DNA of 64,000 nucleotides from Nonomuraea jabiensis (lineage in GTDB: Bacteria > Actinomycetota > Actinomycetes > Streptosporangiales > Streptosporangiaceae): contig NZ_JACHMB010000001.1 in assembly GCF_014204795.1 (NCBI RefSeq), positions 1,984,001-2,048,000 on the forward strand, read 5' to 3'. Under the pieces are notes generated by a model that saw nothing but the letters and a program-made list of their open reading frames with translations, did not search any database and was not told where the DNA came from. A program made the translations under genes and the position numbers. Of this stretch, positions 55,017-64,000 are shown in pieces; position 1 is the first letter of the stretch, and the number at the start of each line of letters is the position of its first letter.

Positions 55017-56189
55017 TACAGCGGTTGAAAGTCTGAGGTAACACGGCGTGGTTGCGTGCTCGTGGCGGGGTTCGGGAGTATGCCGGTGGGATGCGTTATC
55101 CGGATGGTGGTGGTCTGACCCCGGCGGCGCGAGCCAAGCGTGAACAGGTCCGCTTGGAAGCTGCCGGGCTGTTCGCCGCTGGCATGTCACCGCCCCAGGT
55201 GGCCAAGAGGCTGCGGGTCTCACGCAAGTCGGCCTATGTCTGGCACAAGGCCTGGCGCACGGCAGGGGCCCAGGCGCTGGAGTCGAAGGGGCCGGGTGGG
55301 CAGCGCTGCCGGCTCAGCGCTGCGCAGGTGGAGCGGTTGGAGGCCGCGTTGGACGCCGGTCCGGCCGTGTGGGGGTGGAGTGAGGATCAGCGGTGGACGC
55401 CGGCGCGGGTCACGGTGCTGGTCGGCCGGTTGTTCCACCTGTCCTACACCCCGCGTGGGATCTCCTATCTGCTGCATCGGATGGGCTGGAGTCCGCAGGT
55501 TCCCCAGCGCCGCGCCGCCGAGCGCGACGAAGAGGCGATCGCCACCTGGGTGAAGGACACCTGGCCGCTCGTGGAACAACGGCGCGGGATCAGGACGCGT
55601 GGATCTGCTTCGCCGACGAGGCAGGCCAGTCGCTGAGGCCTCCCAAGGCCCGTACCTGGTCCCGCCGTGGATGCACCCCGACCGTCACCGTCTCGGGCAA
55701 GGGCTCCGGACGCGTCAACCTGGCCGGGATGATCTGTCTCAAGCCGGGGCAGCGGACTCGGCTGATCTACCGCATGAGGATCTACCGGCGTCGTAAGAAC
55801 GAACGCAAAGGGTTCAACGAGAGCGACTACGCCCGTCTGCTGGACGCCGCCCATCAGCAGCTCGGTGGGCCGATCGTGCTGATCTGGGACAACGTCAACA
55901 CCCACGTCGACGCCCTGATGCGCAGCCTGATCGACACGCGCCCGTGGCTGACGGTGTTCTCCTTACCGACCTATGCACCCGAGCTCAATCCCGTGGAGAG
56001 CGTGTAGTCGCACCTCAAACATGGCCTGGGCAATCTGGCCCCTGGCACGCTTGACGACCTCGCCGCGGTCATCCGCAGCCGTCTCAAGCAGATGCAGTAC
56101 CGCCCCAAGCTTTTAGACGCCTTCCTGACACACACCGGCCTGATCACACACCCGAGATCGACATGACACCCTAACTTTCACACTCTGTA
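55017..56189 (+). mobile_element. IS630-family insertion sequence with inactivated transposase
   Basis: Ends TACAGCGGTTGAAAGT (55017 on) and, inverted, TACAGAGTGTGAAAGT (from 56189) are imperfect terminal repeats with TA at each edge, as expected for IS630 insertion at TA. It encloses the transposase 55091-56166. Confidence 0.75.
55091..56166 (+). pseudogene. IS630 transposase with frameshift and nonsense codon
   Basis: Starts MRYPDGGGLTPAARAKREQV with an HTH (VAKRLRVSRKSAYVWHKAWR). After DTWPLVEQ a frameshift near 55585 moves the reading into WICFADEAGQSLRPPKARTW. Then GPIVLIWDNVNTHVDALM and LPTYAPELNPVESV carry the DDE core. TAG at 56005-56007 replaces the Trp of the usual NPVESVWSHLK, and the frame continues to TGA at 56164. 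IS630 elements sometimes use programmed frameshifting, so the shift alone might be tolerated; the added amber codon makes it inactive. Confidence 0.8.
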
Positions 56190-56700
56190 GGGGGTAGGTG
56201 ATTCGATCTTAGACAGATGATCCGTTCCCAGGGGTGGAACCTGGGAACCTCACACCTGTGGTCTCATCACATAGGCAGGGACCCCTCTGCGTGACAGCGG
56301 CGGCGACGGCGACCTCCGCCGGCGATCTCGGGTGAGATTCGTGCGAGCAGTTGGGTCAGGCGACTGATTGCAGGGGTGACAGTCTTGCCGGTTAGGCGAT
56401 CGAGCTGGCGGCAAAGTTCACGTCGCTGGGCGGCGAGGGCACGATGGACCGCGTTTCTAACGATCAAGGGTGACGTCAAGGCAAGTGTCCCTAGAACCGG
56501 GGAAAGCTCAGACCGTGACGATCGCCGACTTCGGACCTCGCCATAGGCGGCTGGGGCGATCGGCTGCCGCGGCCCTCCTTCGTCGGGCCTTGCCAGTGGT
56601 CAAGGTGGGATCCGTTACAACAAGGACGGTCACCAGTCCTACTCAAAGGCCACCATGGTCTCTGATCGTTGGATCTATTCCTGCGCTCACTGGTCTCAGC
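56190..56700. other. No gene recognised (510 bases)
   Basis: A 70-codon minus-strand frame at 56267-56479 (RNAVHRALAAQRRELCRQLD in its middle) may be a coding remnant but has no recognisable family. Otherwise empty. Confidence 0.4.
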
Positions 56701-59229
56701 TTATGTTTCGACCTGAACGGGTATCTGAATCTTGTTGACGATCGGTGTGTAGATATCCGCCCCAACTTCAGTGAGCAAGGAGACAAGCAAGGCATATCTC
56801 ACGGGCACATCCACGCGATCACGACGTTTGTTTTGCTTCCACCAACCGCCGACGGGATAGACCGCGATCACTCCGCAACGTGCGAGATCGATCGCATGGC
56901 CATTCCAAAGATCTGCGTGGAGGGAACCGGAGTTCCGGGCCCGCCCGAGGAACCACCGATCATCCGTTGTTGATGTGGCCCGGACTCCGCGCTCCTCATC
57001 TTCAGCCTCATTGCTAAGCCTTCTATAGAACTGGGCTAGGCTCTCCGTCGGACGAATAACGTCAAACCGGAGGCCATGTGAAGGATAGGCATACTTACCC
57101 TGCCATCCCCGGTTCGACGGATTAGGCTCAATAAAGTACGACAGCGTCACACGCATCCGCACTGGAGCATTTTCTAGATCTTGGAGTAGATCCGCAGGCC
57201 AGGGCAGAGTATGAACGCGCATGGCCCGCATGGATATACTGCCAGACGATCTCACAAACGGCTTAAACTCGTCTTCAACGATCATCGTCACATCGCCTGC
57301 CGCGCTTGCAAGCACACGCTGTTCGGTAGGTACGCCCCATCCATAGCGCTTCAACAAAGCATAACGCTTAGATTTGGGTGAACTCTCCTTAGGAGCCGGA
57401 AAGTTTGCCTTCATTGCCGACGTCCATTCCGCCGCATGCACAAGCAAACCGCGAACCGCCTCGGGGGTGAGGCTCGGGTACTTGCTAAGCGCAAGGGCAC
57501 CTAGCCGCGCCGCCTGTGACGTCGCCGCACTTGTAGCATTTGCTGTGGTGAGGAGGCTGTACGGCCTCCCACTTGCTGTAAGAACCTCGACAACCTCGTG
57601 TTGATCAAAGTCACCGGACGGGGTTACGAGAAGATTGCCACCCTCCATCACGATGTCCGGCTTGATAGGGCGGCCCTTCGGCCACATAACCGATGTCCGG
57701 CTAAAAGGCGATAGCTCGCCAGACTGCGCGACTACTCCGTAACCCGTATATGCCACGTCAGCGGGCGGATGTACGCGCTCGGTATAGGCACCTACCGTAA
57801 GAGCGTTCCATGCCTGCGCGGGATCACTTATCTGCCGCGTATCGCTGACCGCGAGATGGTCGAGGCGCCAGTCACCTCTTGTGACGTTTCCTGCACTTAC
57901 GAAGAATAACCGGGCCGCCTGAGGGTCTGGCTGTGCAAGAAGTCTGAGTCCTTTAGCGTCGGGAACGACATCTGTCCCAGCTGCTAGTGCATCTATCGCA
58001 GATGACCACGACGTCGGTCTCCCGTCGATACCCTTGACATCTCCGGACGTCACAGCCATGGAGTAAACGCGAGGGCGGGTCTGCCCGATTTCCACTCGGG
58101 ATGTCGCATCCACCATCACTTTGCCATAGAGCTCCGGCTCGTTCTGGCTATCGTGATGTCCTCGTAGGATTTTCACTGATTCAAGCCGATGCGATAGCTT
58201 CACAGGCTGAGACCCAGTGAGCGGCTGTTCGAGATCGCCGTACAGGGCGAGGCCCGCCATCTCTGTGCCGTGTGTAGCAGCCGGCGCCGGTGCAGGCGTT
58301 GTCCCCTCAATGACGGTGTAGCCATTATCAAAGGATGCCTTCAGGAGGGGATGCTCAGCTTGGACGCCGCAGTCCAACACGCACACCGCCGGAGCTTCAA
58401 GCCCTGCCGGCTCCGTCCGGCTCTCTAGATCGCTGATCAGCTCATTTTGAAAATTTCGGTCCAGCCCAAAAAGCTCTTCTGCGAAATCGGGCTTGCGTAG
58501 CTCACCCGGGATGGCATTCGTGGTGAGTAGGGCCCCGAGCTCCTCCGCGCTGGCATGTACCAACGTTACGGTCCGATAAGGGAATACCAGGGCCGCTTCG
58601 GAAATCTGCCAGCGCAGCTGCTCAGCTATACGCTGAAGTTCCCTAACAGGATCCTGACCTTTCTTGAGCTGCACGAGCCAAACTTCCCACCACCGGCGTT
58701 CCGCCGGGTCTGGAAATGGCTCGCTCTCTTGCCACAACTCGTGAAGCATCGATAGACGGAGCTCGTCGATGTTGGCTACTAGAGCCGCATTCCTTGGATT
58801 TCCACTTGCGGTGAGTCCGGTGGCGAACTGCTCAAACAGTTCGAGAAATTTCCCCACTGCTTTGAACGGCAACCAGACGAGGGCACGCTCGGGCAGGTCC
58901 TCGCTCTTGGGCAGAACCGAGAGCAACTTGGCACCGTGAGCGTCGAGTCGCTCCAGCGCCAAATGATGAGTAGCGGACCAACAAGCAACCGTTAGGACAA
59001 AGCCATCACCCCTCACGTCTTCTGGCACAACAGCACGAGCCGAGCGGGCCGCTGCTTCCGCCACATTGAGGTCAGCCTTTAGCTTTGAGGCATGCCCTCG
59101 GCGGTCGCCGATCTGCCGAATGCCCCCACCAATCGGCACGCTACGTCCTCTGTATCCAACGTCAGCGCCACCTCCCGGAACGAGCAAATGCGGAAGGTAA
59201 CGGGACGAAGGGGGAATAGGCTCACCCAT
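56701..59229 (-). CDS. Subtilisin-like S8 serine protease of an AAA+/protease defence pair (IetS-like)
   Basis: 842 aa. ATG at 59229 overlaps the end of the ATPase gene by 8 nt; a GTG four codons earlier is possible. No signal peptide, so cytoplasmic, unlike most subtilases. Catalytic landmarks in S8 order: Asp in VCVLDCGVQAEHPLL (about 283), His in THGTEMAGLALYG (about 323) and Ser in NATSAATSQAARLGA (about 566, replacing the usual GTSxAxP). The N-terminal 270 residues and C-terminal 230 are extra domains. An S8 protease with an adjacent AAA+ ATPase is the architecture of ietAS, known from a plasmid-incompatibility locus and listed among antiphage systems. Lower GC than neighbours. Confidence 0.85.
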   Translation of the reverse strand: MGEPIPPSSRYLPHLLVPGGGADVGYRGRSVPIGGGIRQIGDRRGHASKLKADLNVAEAAARSARAVVPEDVRGDGFVLTVACWSATHHLALERLDAHGAKLLSVLPKSEDLPERALVWLPFKAVGKFLELFEQFATGLTASGNPRNAALVANIDELRLSMLHELWQESEPFPDPAERRWWEVWLVQLKKGQDPVRELQRIAEQLRWQISEAALVFPYRTVTLVHASAEELGALLTTNAIPGELRKPDFAEELFGLDRNFQNELISDLESRTEPAGLEAPAVCVLDCGVQAEHPLLKASFDNGYTVIEGTTPAPAPAATHGTEMAGLALYGDLEQPLTGSQPVKLSHRLESVKILRGHHDSQNEPELYGKVMVDATSRVEIGQTRPRVYSMAVTSGDVKGIDGRPTSWSSAIDALAAGTDVVPDAKGLRLLAQPDPQAARLFFVSAGNVTRGDWRLDHLAVSDTRQISDPAQAWNALTVGAYTERVHPPADVAYTGYGVVAQSGELSPFSRTSVMWPKGRPIKPDIVMEGGNLLVTPSGDFDQHEVVEVLTASGRPYSLLTTANATSAATSQAARLGALALSKYPSLTPEAVRGLLVHAAEWTSAMKANFPAPKESSPKSKRYALLKRYGWGVPTEQRVLASAAGDVTMIVEDEFKPFVRSSGSISMRAMRVHTLPWPADLLQDLENAPVRMRVTLSYFIEPNPSNRGWQGKYAYPSHGLRFDVIRPTESLAQFYRRLSNEAEDEERGVRATSTTDDRWFLGRARNSGSLHADLWNGHAIDLARCGVIAVYPVGGWWKQNKRRDRVDVPVRYALLVSLLTEVGADIYTPIVNKIQIPVQVET

Positions 59230-60199
59230 TGCGGGTGGCACGACGAGCGTCGAGGGCTGCCCTCAATGCAGCGGACGAGAGTTGATTACCTCCGGCAAGG
59301 ATCGCATCCTTCGCGGCGGCCTCAGCAGCACGTACGAGTTCAGCGTGGCTGAGTCCGCCAACCTGGTTAGCGAGACCGTCCCAGTCCACTTCATTGATGT
59401 TCATCGACCCGAGCCTCCGACGCAGTACCTCGATGGCTTGCTCCGCACTTGGTACATCATAAGTAATGACCGCGTCAAATCTTCGGAAGAGCGCGTTGTC
59501 TAGGATTCCAGCATGATTAGTGGCAGCTACCACCAGACTCTCTGGCCTAGCTTCGTCTAGGAAGAGTAGGAAGCTGTTGAGAATGCGTCGAGCTTCGCCG
59601 ACATCGCCCTCGACTCGGCGTTCAGCGCCGATCGCATCGAACTCATCGAAAAGGTAGACGGCCCGACTCTTGGCCGCGGCGTCGAACACCAAACGAAGCT
59701 TGGCTGCTGTCTGCCCCATGAACCGACTTATCAGCCCATCCAAGCGGACAGTAAACAACGGAAGGCTCAGCTCTTGGGCGAGCATCGCCGCGCTCATGCT
59801 CTTACCGGTTCCGGGTGGTCCAACCAGCAGCAGCCTGTAGATCGGCGCGAACCCGTGGTTCTCAAGACGTTCCCGCTGACGCTGCTCATGCAGCACACGT
59901 CGGAGTTGTTCCCGGACGTGTCTCGCTAGCGTCATGTCAGCGAGACGGATATCTGGGAAGCTCGCAGCCACAAGATCAGCCAATTCGCCGCGAGGTTGTA
60001 CGACAGGTGTGGGCTCGTATCTGCGAATCGGCTGCGCACGGGCCTCGTCTACAAGATCTCGCAGCTCAGCAGCCAGTCGATTGTGTCCTTGGCGAGCGGA
60101 CTTTGCAGCCAACTGTAGCGCAACACTATAGAAGGCGTCTTCGTCGCCCTCGGCGTGGGCTCGAACGAGAGCCTTGACATGGTCCGCCGACGCAGTCAT
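59222..60199 (-). CDS. AAA+ ATPase partner of the S8 protease (IetA-like)
   Basis: 325 aa from ATG 60199, which has GAAGGAAGG just upstream; an upstream GTG adds 8 residues. N-terminal helical region, then Walker A VGPPGTGKSMSAAML (about 125-139), pore-loop region SRFMGQTAAK, Walker B VYLFDEFDAIG (about 180) and sensor 1 VVAATNHAG, with arginine fingers in LFRRFDAVITYD. This is the FtsH/spastin-like classic AAA group. First gene of the pair; it presumably senses invasion and controls the protease. Mechanism is not established in the sequence. Confidence 0.87.
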   Translation of the reverse strand: MTASADHVKALVRAHAEGDEDAFYSVALQLAAKSARQGHNRLAAELRDLVDEARAQPIRRYEPTPVVQPRGELADLVAASFPDIRLADMTLARHVREQLRRVLHEQRQRERLENHGFAPIYRLLLVGPPGTGKSMSAAMLAQELSLPLFTVRLDGLISRFMGQTAAKLRLVFDAAAKSRAVYLFDEFDAIGAERRVEGDVGEARRILNSFLLFLDEARPESLVVAATNHAGILDNALFRRFDAVITYDVPSAEQAIEVLRRRLGSMNINEVDWDGLANQVGGLSHAELVRAAEAAAKDAILAGGNQLSSAALRAALDARRATRNG

Positions 60200-60639
60200 G
60201 ACCTTCCTTCGCGGCTCCGGCACCGGACTGCAATCTCGTGATCCACGAGCACGACCAGCACCCTATCCATGCCCAGCGTGCCAGCTCACGATACTGCTAC
60301 ATCGCGAACGATTCCCAACGATTGCAGCGGACCTCGAGGCCCCCTTAACCTTGTCATTTTAGATTAAATCACACTCGAACAGTCCAACATAGATCACAGT
60401 TGCCCAGTGATCTACCGCTTCTGTCGTCCTTCGGCCTTGACAGCCAGATCGAGCACGATCTTCAACGCCGTCCCCCGCTGCACTACCCACTTGCGAACGG
60501 TAAGATCGACAACGGTCACGTCTCGTGTACCCGGCTGCGATTGGCACCCCACGCGGAGTAGGGGGCCGACACAGCCATGGCTAGAGTGCTCGCCTCGATG
60601 CCGGCGCCCGGGCATCCAGGCCTCCCACGTACCCGACGG
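60200..60639. other. No gene recognised (440 bases)
   Basis: AT-richer stretch at 60330-60370 (GTCATTTTAGATTAAATC) could hold the promoter of the ATPase/protease pair on the minus strand. No coding frame is supported. Confidence 0.4.
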
Positions 60640-61734
60640 TCACATCAGGACATCGGAGATTCGGCGCTTGGCCGCTCCGTCTTGGCCGACGATGCACTTG
60701 GCGTGGACGCGACGCGCAACAGCACGTCCACGCCGTGGCCTGCCCACTCGGCGATCTGGGGAGCTGGAAGCCCGCGTTAGGCCAGGTCGAGACGCAGGCG
60801 TGCCGAAGGTCGGCCTGGCGGTCAACGGCGAGGCCAACTTCTTTGCTGACAGGGCCGTCCGCCGAGCAGCCCGCCAGGCGTGCCGGTAAGTGATGAATGG
60901 AAGCTCTACGCCCTGCACTCTGTAGAAGGCGCGGCCTCCTGGGCCTTCCCAAACTCCGTGAGGTGTGCCCGCAGGATGCGGACCAGCGGAGGAGGAACCG
61001 GCACAGTGCGGCTGTGCCCCTCGGCACGGTGCTAAAGCGCGCGCTCCTCCTTGGCGGTACCGGTGTCGGTCCATTCCCCGTCCGGAGTAGGGTGCGACCT
61101 TGAGCAGGTGGAAGTCTCCCCAGGCATGCGGGCGGTTCCTCCATCTCGCCGGACTCCGGATTCTTGACGAGCGGTGGAAGGGCGATGTTGTCGCGGCGCA
61201 GATTGATGGCCTCCTCGAGGCGTAGGGTGGCGTAGTGCATCAGCGCGAAGAACGCGACGAGGCGTTCACCGCTCGGCCGCTGCGCCTTTACGGCGGCGAG
61301 CAGCGCCTGGCCTGGGCATGGTTGACCACCCTTCGCCAGTCCACTTCGTAGGCGCTTGCCGGCGGCTTCCACTTCAGCGTCTTGAGCGGGTTGGCGGGTG
61401 GCAGCTTGAGCTCAACTGCGTAGTCCAGGGCGTTATACGGCAGCATCCGGTGTTTGCGCACCGTGTTGGGTGCGACGCGCCGACCGTCCAGCAGTGACGT
61501 GGCCGCATCCAGCAGTTCGAGGGCGAGCCCGGGATCGTAGGTGAGCGCCGAGACAGGCTTGGTGTTGTTCGCGATCCACCGCGCCGTGGCGGCCTCCTCG
61601 GGTGCCTCCTCGCGTTGCTTCGTGTTGCAGGCCCAGCGGTGCATCGCGGTGCGAGGTTCGCGGTCATCGAGCTTGCCACGCGTCATGCTGTACATGGCTG
61701 GTGTGGCGGCAGTGAGGTGCCCACTGCCCATCAC
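60640..61734 (-). pseudogene. Tyrosine-recombinase integrase, degraded
   Basis: Minus-strand frames reassemble an actinomycete-type integrase: ATARWIANNTKPVSALTYDP and RVAPNTVRKHRMLPYNALDY (N-terminal/SAM-like region), KAQRPSGERLVAFFALMHYA then TLRLEEAINLRRDNI (catalytic Arg region), GVELPFITYRHAWRAARRTA, RHACVSTW and VHAKCIVGQDGAAKRRISD. At least four frameshifts. Relatives read VYAKCIVGQD here, so the catalytic Tyr has become His. The integrase cannot act. It marks this flank as the edge of a former integrative element. Confidence 0.8.
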
Positions 61735-62059
61735 TCAGGTCTGAGCCGCGTCACCGCGAAGGAGGCCACGAGGTGTCCGGTTTCGGCTCTTCTTCATCGT
61801 TGAACCCACGCCGGAGACCTCACTGCGTTGCAACCAGCGACACGCTGATAACCGACCTCGAGACAGGCCCTAGACCATTGAGTGAGGCTGTAAGGGACGC
61901 CGAGATTGCGGCAGCCAACGCGTTCATCCCTGTTCCCGTCCTCCAAGACCTGGGCAGGAGGGTACTGCCGCTGGCAGTCAAGGAGAACTGCGATGATGAG
62001 CTCGTGTCGTTATCCCCCACCCGTCGACGAGGCGGGGTGATCTACGCTAAGTTCAGAGT
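61735..62059. other. No gene recognised (325 bases)
   Basis: A 106-codon plus-strand frame (61773-62093) overlaps the methyltransferase start and has no recognised domain; SEAVRDAEIAAANAFIPVPV inside it could be a remnant. Not annotated as a gene. Confidence 0.4.
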
Positions 62060-63115
62060 ATGGGCGACATGGCAAGGCGCATCTCAGCGATAGATCTCTT
62101 CTGCGGAGTGGGCGGGCTGTCGCATGGACTGATGCAGGCCGGGCTGAACGTAGTCGCCGGTTTTGATATAGATCCTCGATGCAAATACCCATTCGAGAAA
62201 AATATTGAAGCTCCGTTCATTGAGCAAGATGTCCGAACGGTCTCTAAAGAGCAGCTTGAACTCCTGTGGGAGCCAGGTTCAATACGCCTCTTGGCGGGAT
62301 GCGCGCCGTGCCAGCCCTTCTCGCCATACAGGCGAGGCATAGATACGTCTTCAGAGCCGCAGTGGTCGCTCCTTGGTGAATTTTCACGACTCGTCAAAGA
62401 GTCTCGCCCTGAGCTTGTAACCATGGAAAATGTCCCTCGAATCGCGAGCTCCAAGATCTTCAGGGAGTTTTCCGACTCACTCGAAGAAATTGGTTACGAA
62501 GTTTCCTTTAAGAGCTGCTACGGCCCGGAATATGGCCTTCCGCAAGAGCGCCGTCGACTTGTTCTCATTGCGTCGCGTATCGGACACATCAGGGTCCCTG
62601 GAGGTAGTCGCAAGCCCGAAGAGTTCACGACGGTGAGAGATGCAATTTCCGGCCTCCCGGCAGTTCATCAAGGGACAACGCATGACCTTGATAGCATGCA
62701 TAAGGCAAGAGCCTTAAGCCCCCTGAACCTGAAGCGAATCAAAGCATCCAGGCCGGGGGGGACATGGCATGACTGGCCAACAGAGCTGCTATCTCCTTGC
62801 CACACCAGACCTTCTGGCGCGACGTTCAAGAACGTCTACGCCCGCATGGAATGGGACAAGCCGTCTCCGACTATCACGACCATGTCGTACAATTTCGGTA
62901 CTGGAAGGTTCGGCCATCCGGAGCAAGATCGTGCGATTACCCTGCGGGAAGCGGCGATACTTCAAGGGTTTCCAGAAAATTACCAGTTCGTCCAGCCAGG
63001 AGAACCTGTGGAGTTCAACCCTATAGGTCGGATGATCGGAAATGCTGTTCCTCCAGCGATCGCACAAGCAGTGGGGAGCGCCCTCCTCGCGGCAGTCAAT
63101 CAGCAGGCCTGCTAG
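62060..63115 (+). CDS. DNA (cytosine-5) methyltransferase
   Basis: 351 aa. All core C5-methylase motifs are present: AIDLFCGVGGLSHGLMQAG (motif I), GCAPCQPFSPYRR (motif IV, catalytic Cys, about 85), LVTMENVPRIAS (motif VI ENV), GLPQERRRLVLIA (motif VIII) and GRMIGNAVPPAIAQAVG (motif X). The target-recognition region is between about 200 and 270. Start ATG 62060 has no clear ribosome binding site; ATG 62072 is an alternative. No restriction endonuclease is recognised downstream, so it may be an orphan or the endonuclease gene was lost. GC content is markedly lower than the window average, a sign of transfer. Confidence 0.92.
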   Translation: MGDMARRISAIDLFCGVGGLSHGLMQAGLNVVAGFDIDPRCKYPFEKNIEAPFIEQDVRTVSKEQLELLWEPGSIRLLAGCAPCQPFSPYRRGIDTSSEPQWSLLGEFSRLVKESRPELVTMENVPRIASSKIFREFSDSLEEIGYEVSFKSCYGPEYGLPQERRRLVLIASRIGHIRVPGGSRKPEEFTTVRDAISGLPAVHQGTTHDLDSMHKARALSPLNLKRIKASRPGGTWHDWPTELLSPCHTRPSGATFKNVYARMEWDKPSPTITTMSYNFGTGRFGHPEQDRAITLREAAILQGFPENYQFVQPGEPVEFNPIGRMIGNAVPPAIAQAVGSALLAAVNQQAC

Positions 63116-63974
63116 GGGATTGGCGGATACCGGCCGCAAGCGGTGGCTCTTCCAGGTTTGGATGATCGTCGAAATGGTGGTCATCGAGCCGCAGGAAATC
63201 AACCTCTCCAGCAATTCTGCTGCCGACCTGTCTAGGCTGGAGAAAATTGCCTGGGGCACTGACGCAAACAAAGTTTTCGATTGAACGGCTGCAGCTCACC
63301 AGCAACATTGTTCCGACGGTTCATGGCCAGAGGAGCCCGTTGTTGGCCCAGCGCATGAGGCCGACAGAGCTGTCTCTAAGTCAACTGCGAGACCAACGTC
63401 AAGCAAGACGTCATGCTTCTGGGTCGCCCTGGGCGATACCGAGGGCGAGCCACCGCAGCCAGCGCAAGGTTCACGAATAGCGGGGGAACGACGCCCTCAT
63501 CAAATTTCGGTCTCTGCTTGGCCCGCAAGGGGCATAGCTCATCCATGCGTGGTCCCCTATCGGTCTTTGCCTATCAGGACTGACGGAACGAGCGGTCACC
63601 GCACTCGATCAAGGATGAGTGCATGCGTAGACCGATATCTGAATGTAACCTGACGTGCTGATCGCAGCGGTTCTACGCCTCACCTGCCGACATCACGGAC
63701 ATTCTGAATAAGCTCATCAACGACCGTCAATGCGCGCTGTTGTCACCCAGAGGTCATCAAAGCCCACGTCGCTCACGTTTAAGCGCGATCGCAGTCAACA
63801 TTGAGTGCCGCATCACCAAGCATGAGGATCAATGATCCTCGCGGTCTCCGGCACAGTCACGTAGCGTGAGCCAGGCGAACTTCAGCGATCGGCCGGGGAA
63901 TTTGATCTACCGACAGCGGCTCCGACCGCTAGAATTTCACAACGCTCTCGGCTCGGTCGACAAAGGACAAAAGC
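63116..63974. other. No gene recognised (860 bases)
   Basis: Directly after the methyltransferase a frame reads RKRWLFQVWMIVEMVVIEPQ and ends at TGA 63282-63284; it could be debris of a lost restriction or repair gene. Nothing else is convincing. Confidence 0.4.
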
Positions 63975-64000
63975 ATGCCGCTAGAGGTCAACAAACACGT
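63975..64000 (+). CDS. Start of a gene running off the window
   Basis: ATG 63975 has AAGGA 7 nt upstream and opens MPLEVNKHV before the window ends. Too short to identify. Confidence 0.4.

Noticed and set aside
55585..56007. Programmed frameshift as the sole reason for the split IS630 transposase
   Set aside because: An additional amber codon replaces a conserved Trp, so the gene is inactive even if frameshifting occurred.

Overview
The window is high-GC DNA with long secreted multidomain proteins, LacI-controlled sugar loci, a LuxR-type LAL regulator, GTG and TTG starts and 4-nt gene overlaps. This is typical of a filamentous actinomycete. A Streptosporangiales (Nonomuraea-like) host is my inference, since no rRNA or core marker gene is present. 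The whole window reads as an accessory, accretive region rather than core chromosome.

Layout. 1-7.2 kb: the tail of a LamG protein, then a 2154-aa RHS/YD-repeat polymorphic toxin with a small acidic candidate immunity gene. 7.5-9.6 kb: a truncated tRNA-Arg(CCU) 3' end (repeat copy 1), a broken IS630 and a broken IS701. 9.75-15.85 kb: a giant secreted DNRLRE/LamG/FN3 protein ending in a NucA/NucB-like nuclease domain, followed by a candidate immunity gene. 15.9-17.2 kb: pseudogene debris and tRNA repeat copy 2. 17.6-19.2 kb: an AbiEii-type nucleotidyltransferase with a coupled partner gene. 19.9-20.5 kb: a frameshifted N-terminal remnant of a NACHT (STAND) NTPase. 20.8-30.8 kb: a coherent inulin/difructose-anhydride utilisation locus with two LacI regulators, a GH91 inulin fructotransferase, a GH32-like hydrolase, a DUF2961/GH172 enzyme, ABC permeases and binding protein, and a divergent PfkB kinase. 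30.8-32.1 kb: a second, broken ABC transporter cut by an ISL3 remnant. 32.5-34.4 kb: a CBM13-GH62 arabinofuranosidase and a lectin remnant. 34.5-35.4 kb: a decayed second copy of the 15.2-16.25 kb segment. 35.7-41.2 kb: a LAL regulator divergent from a metallo-beta-lactamase-fold hydrolase and a carboxylesterase. 41.2-41.6 kb: tRNA repeat copy 3. 42.9-51.3 kb: a complete type II Wadjet operon (jetABCD). 52.0-54.9 kb: a large alpha-helical protein, a lipoprotein and a WXG100-like protein. 55.0-56.2 kb: a broken IS630. 56.7-60.2 kb: a subtilase plus AAA+ ATPase pair resembling ietAS. 60.6-61.7 kb: a dead tyrosine integrase. 62.1-63.1 kb: a C5-cytosine methyltransferase.

How the genes work together. 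In the sugar locus, secreted GH91 would turn inulin into difructose anhydride, the ABC system would import it, GH172 and GH32 would open and split it, and PfkB would phosphorylate the fructose. LacI-type palindromes sit where this model needs them. The defence content (Wadjet II, ietAS-like pair, a nucleotidyltransferase pair, a NACHT remnant, an orphan methyltransferase) is clustered with a dead integrase and three tRNA 3'-end repeats, as expected for a defence island built by repeated integration at a tRNA-Arg gene. All functional statements are from reading motifs and gene order; no database search was run.
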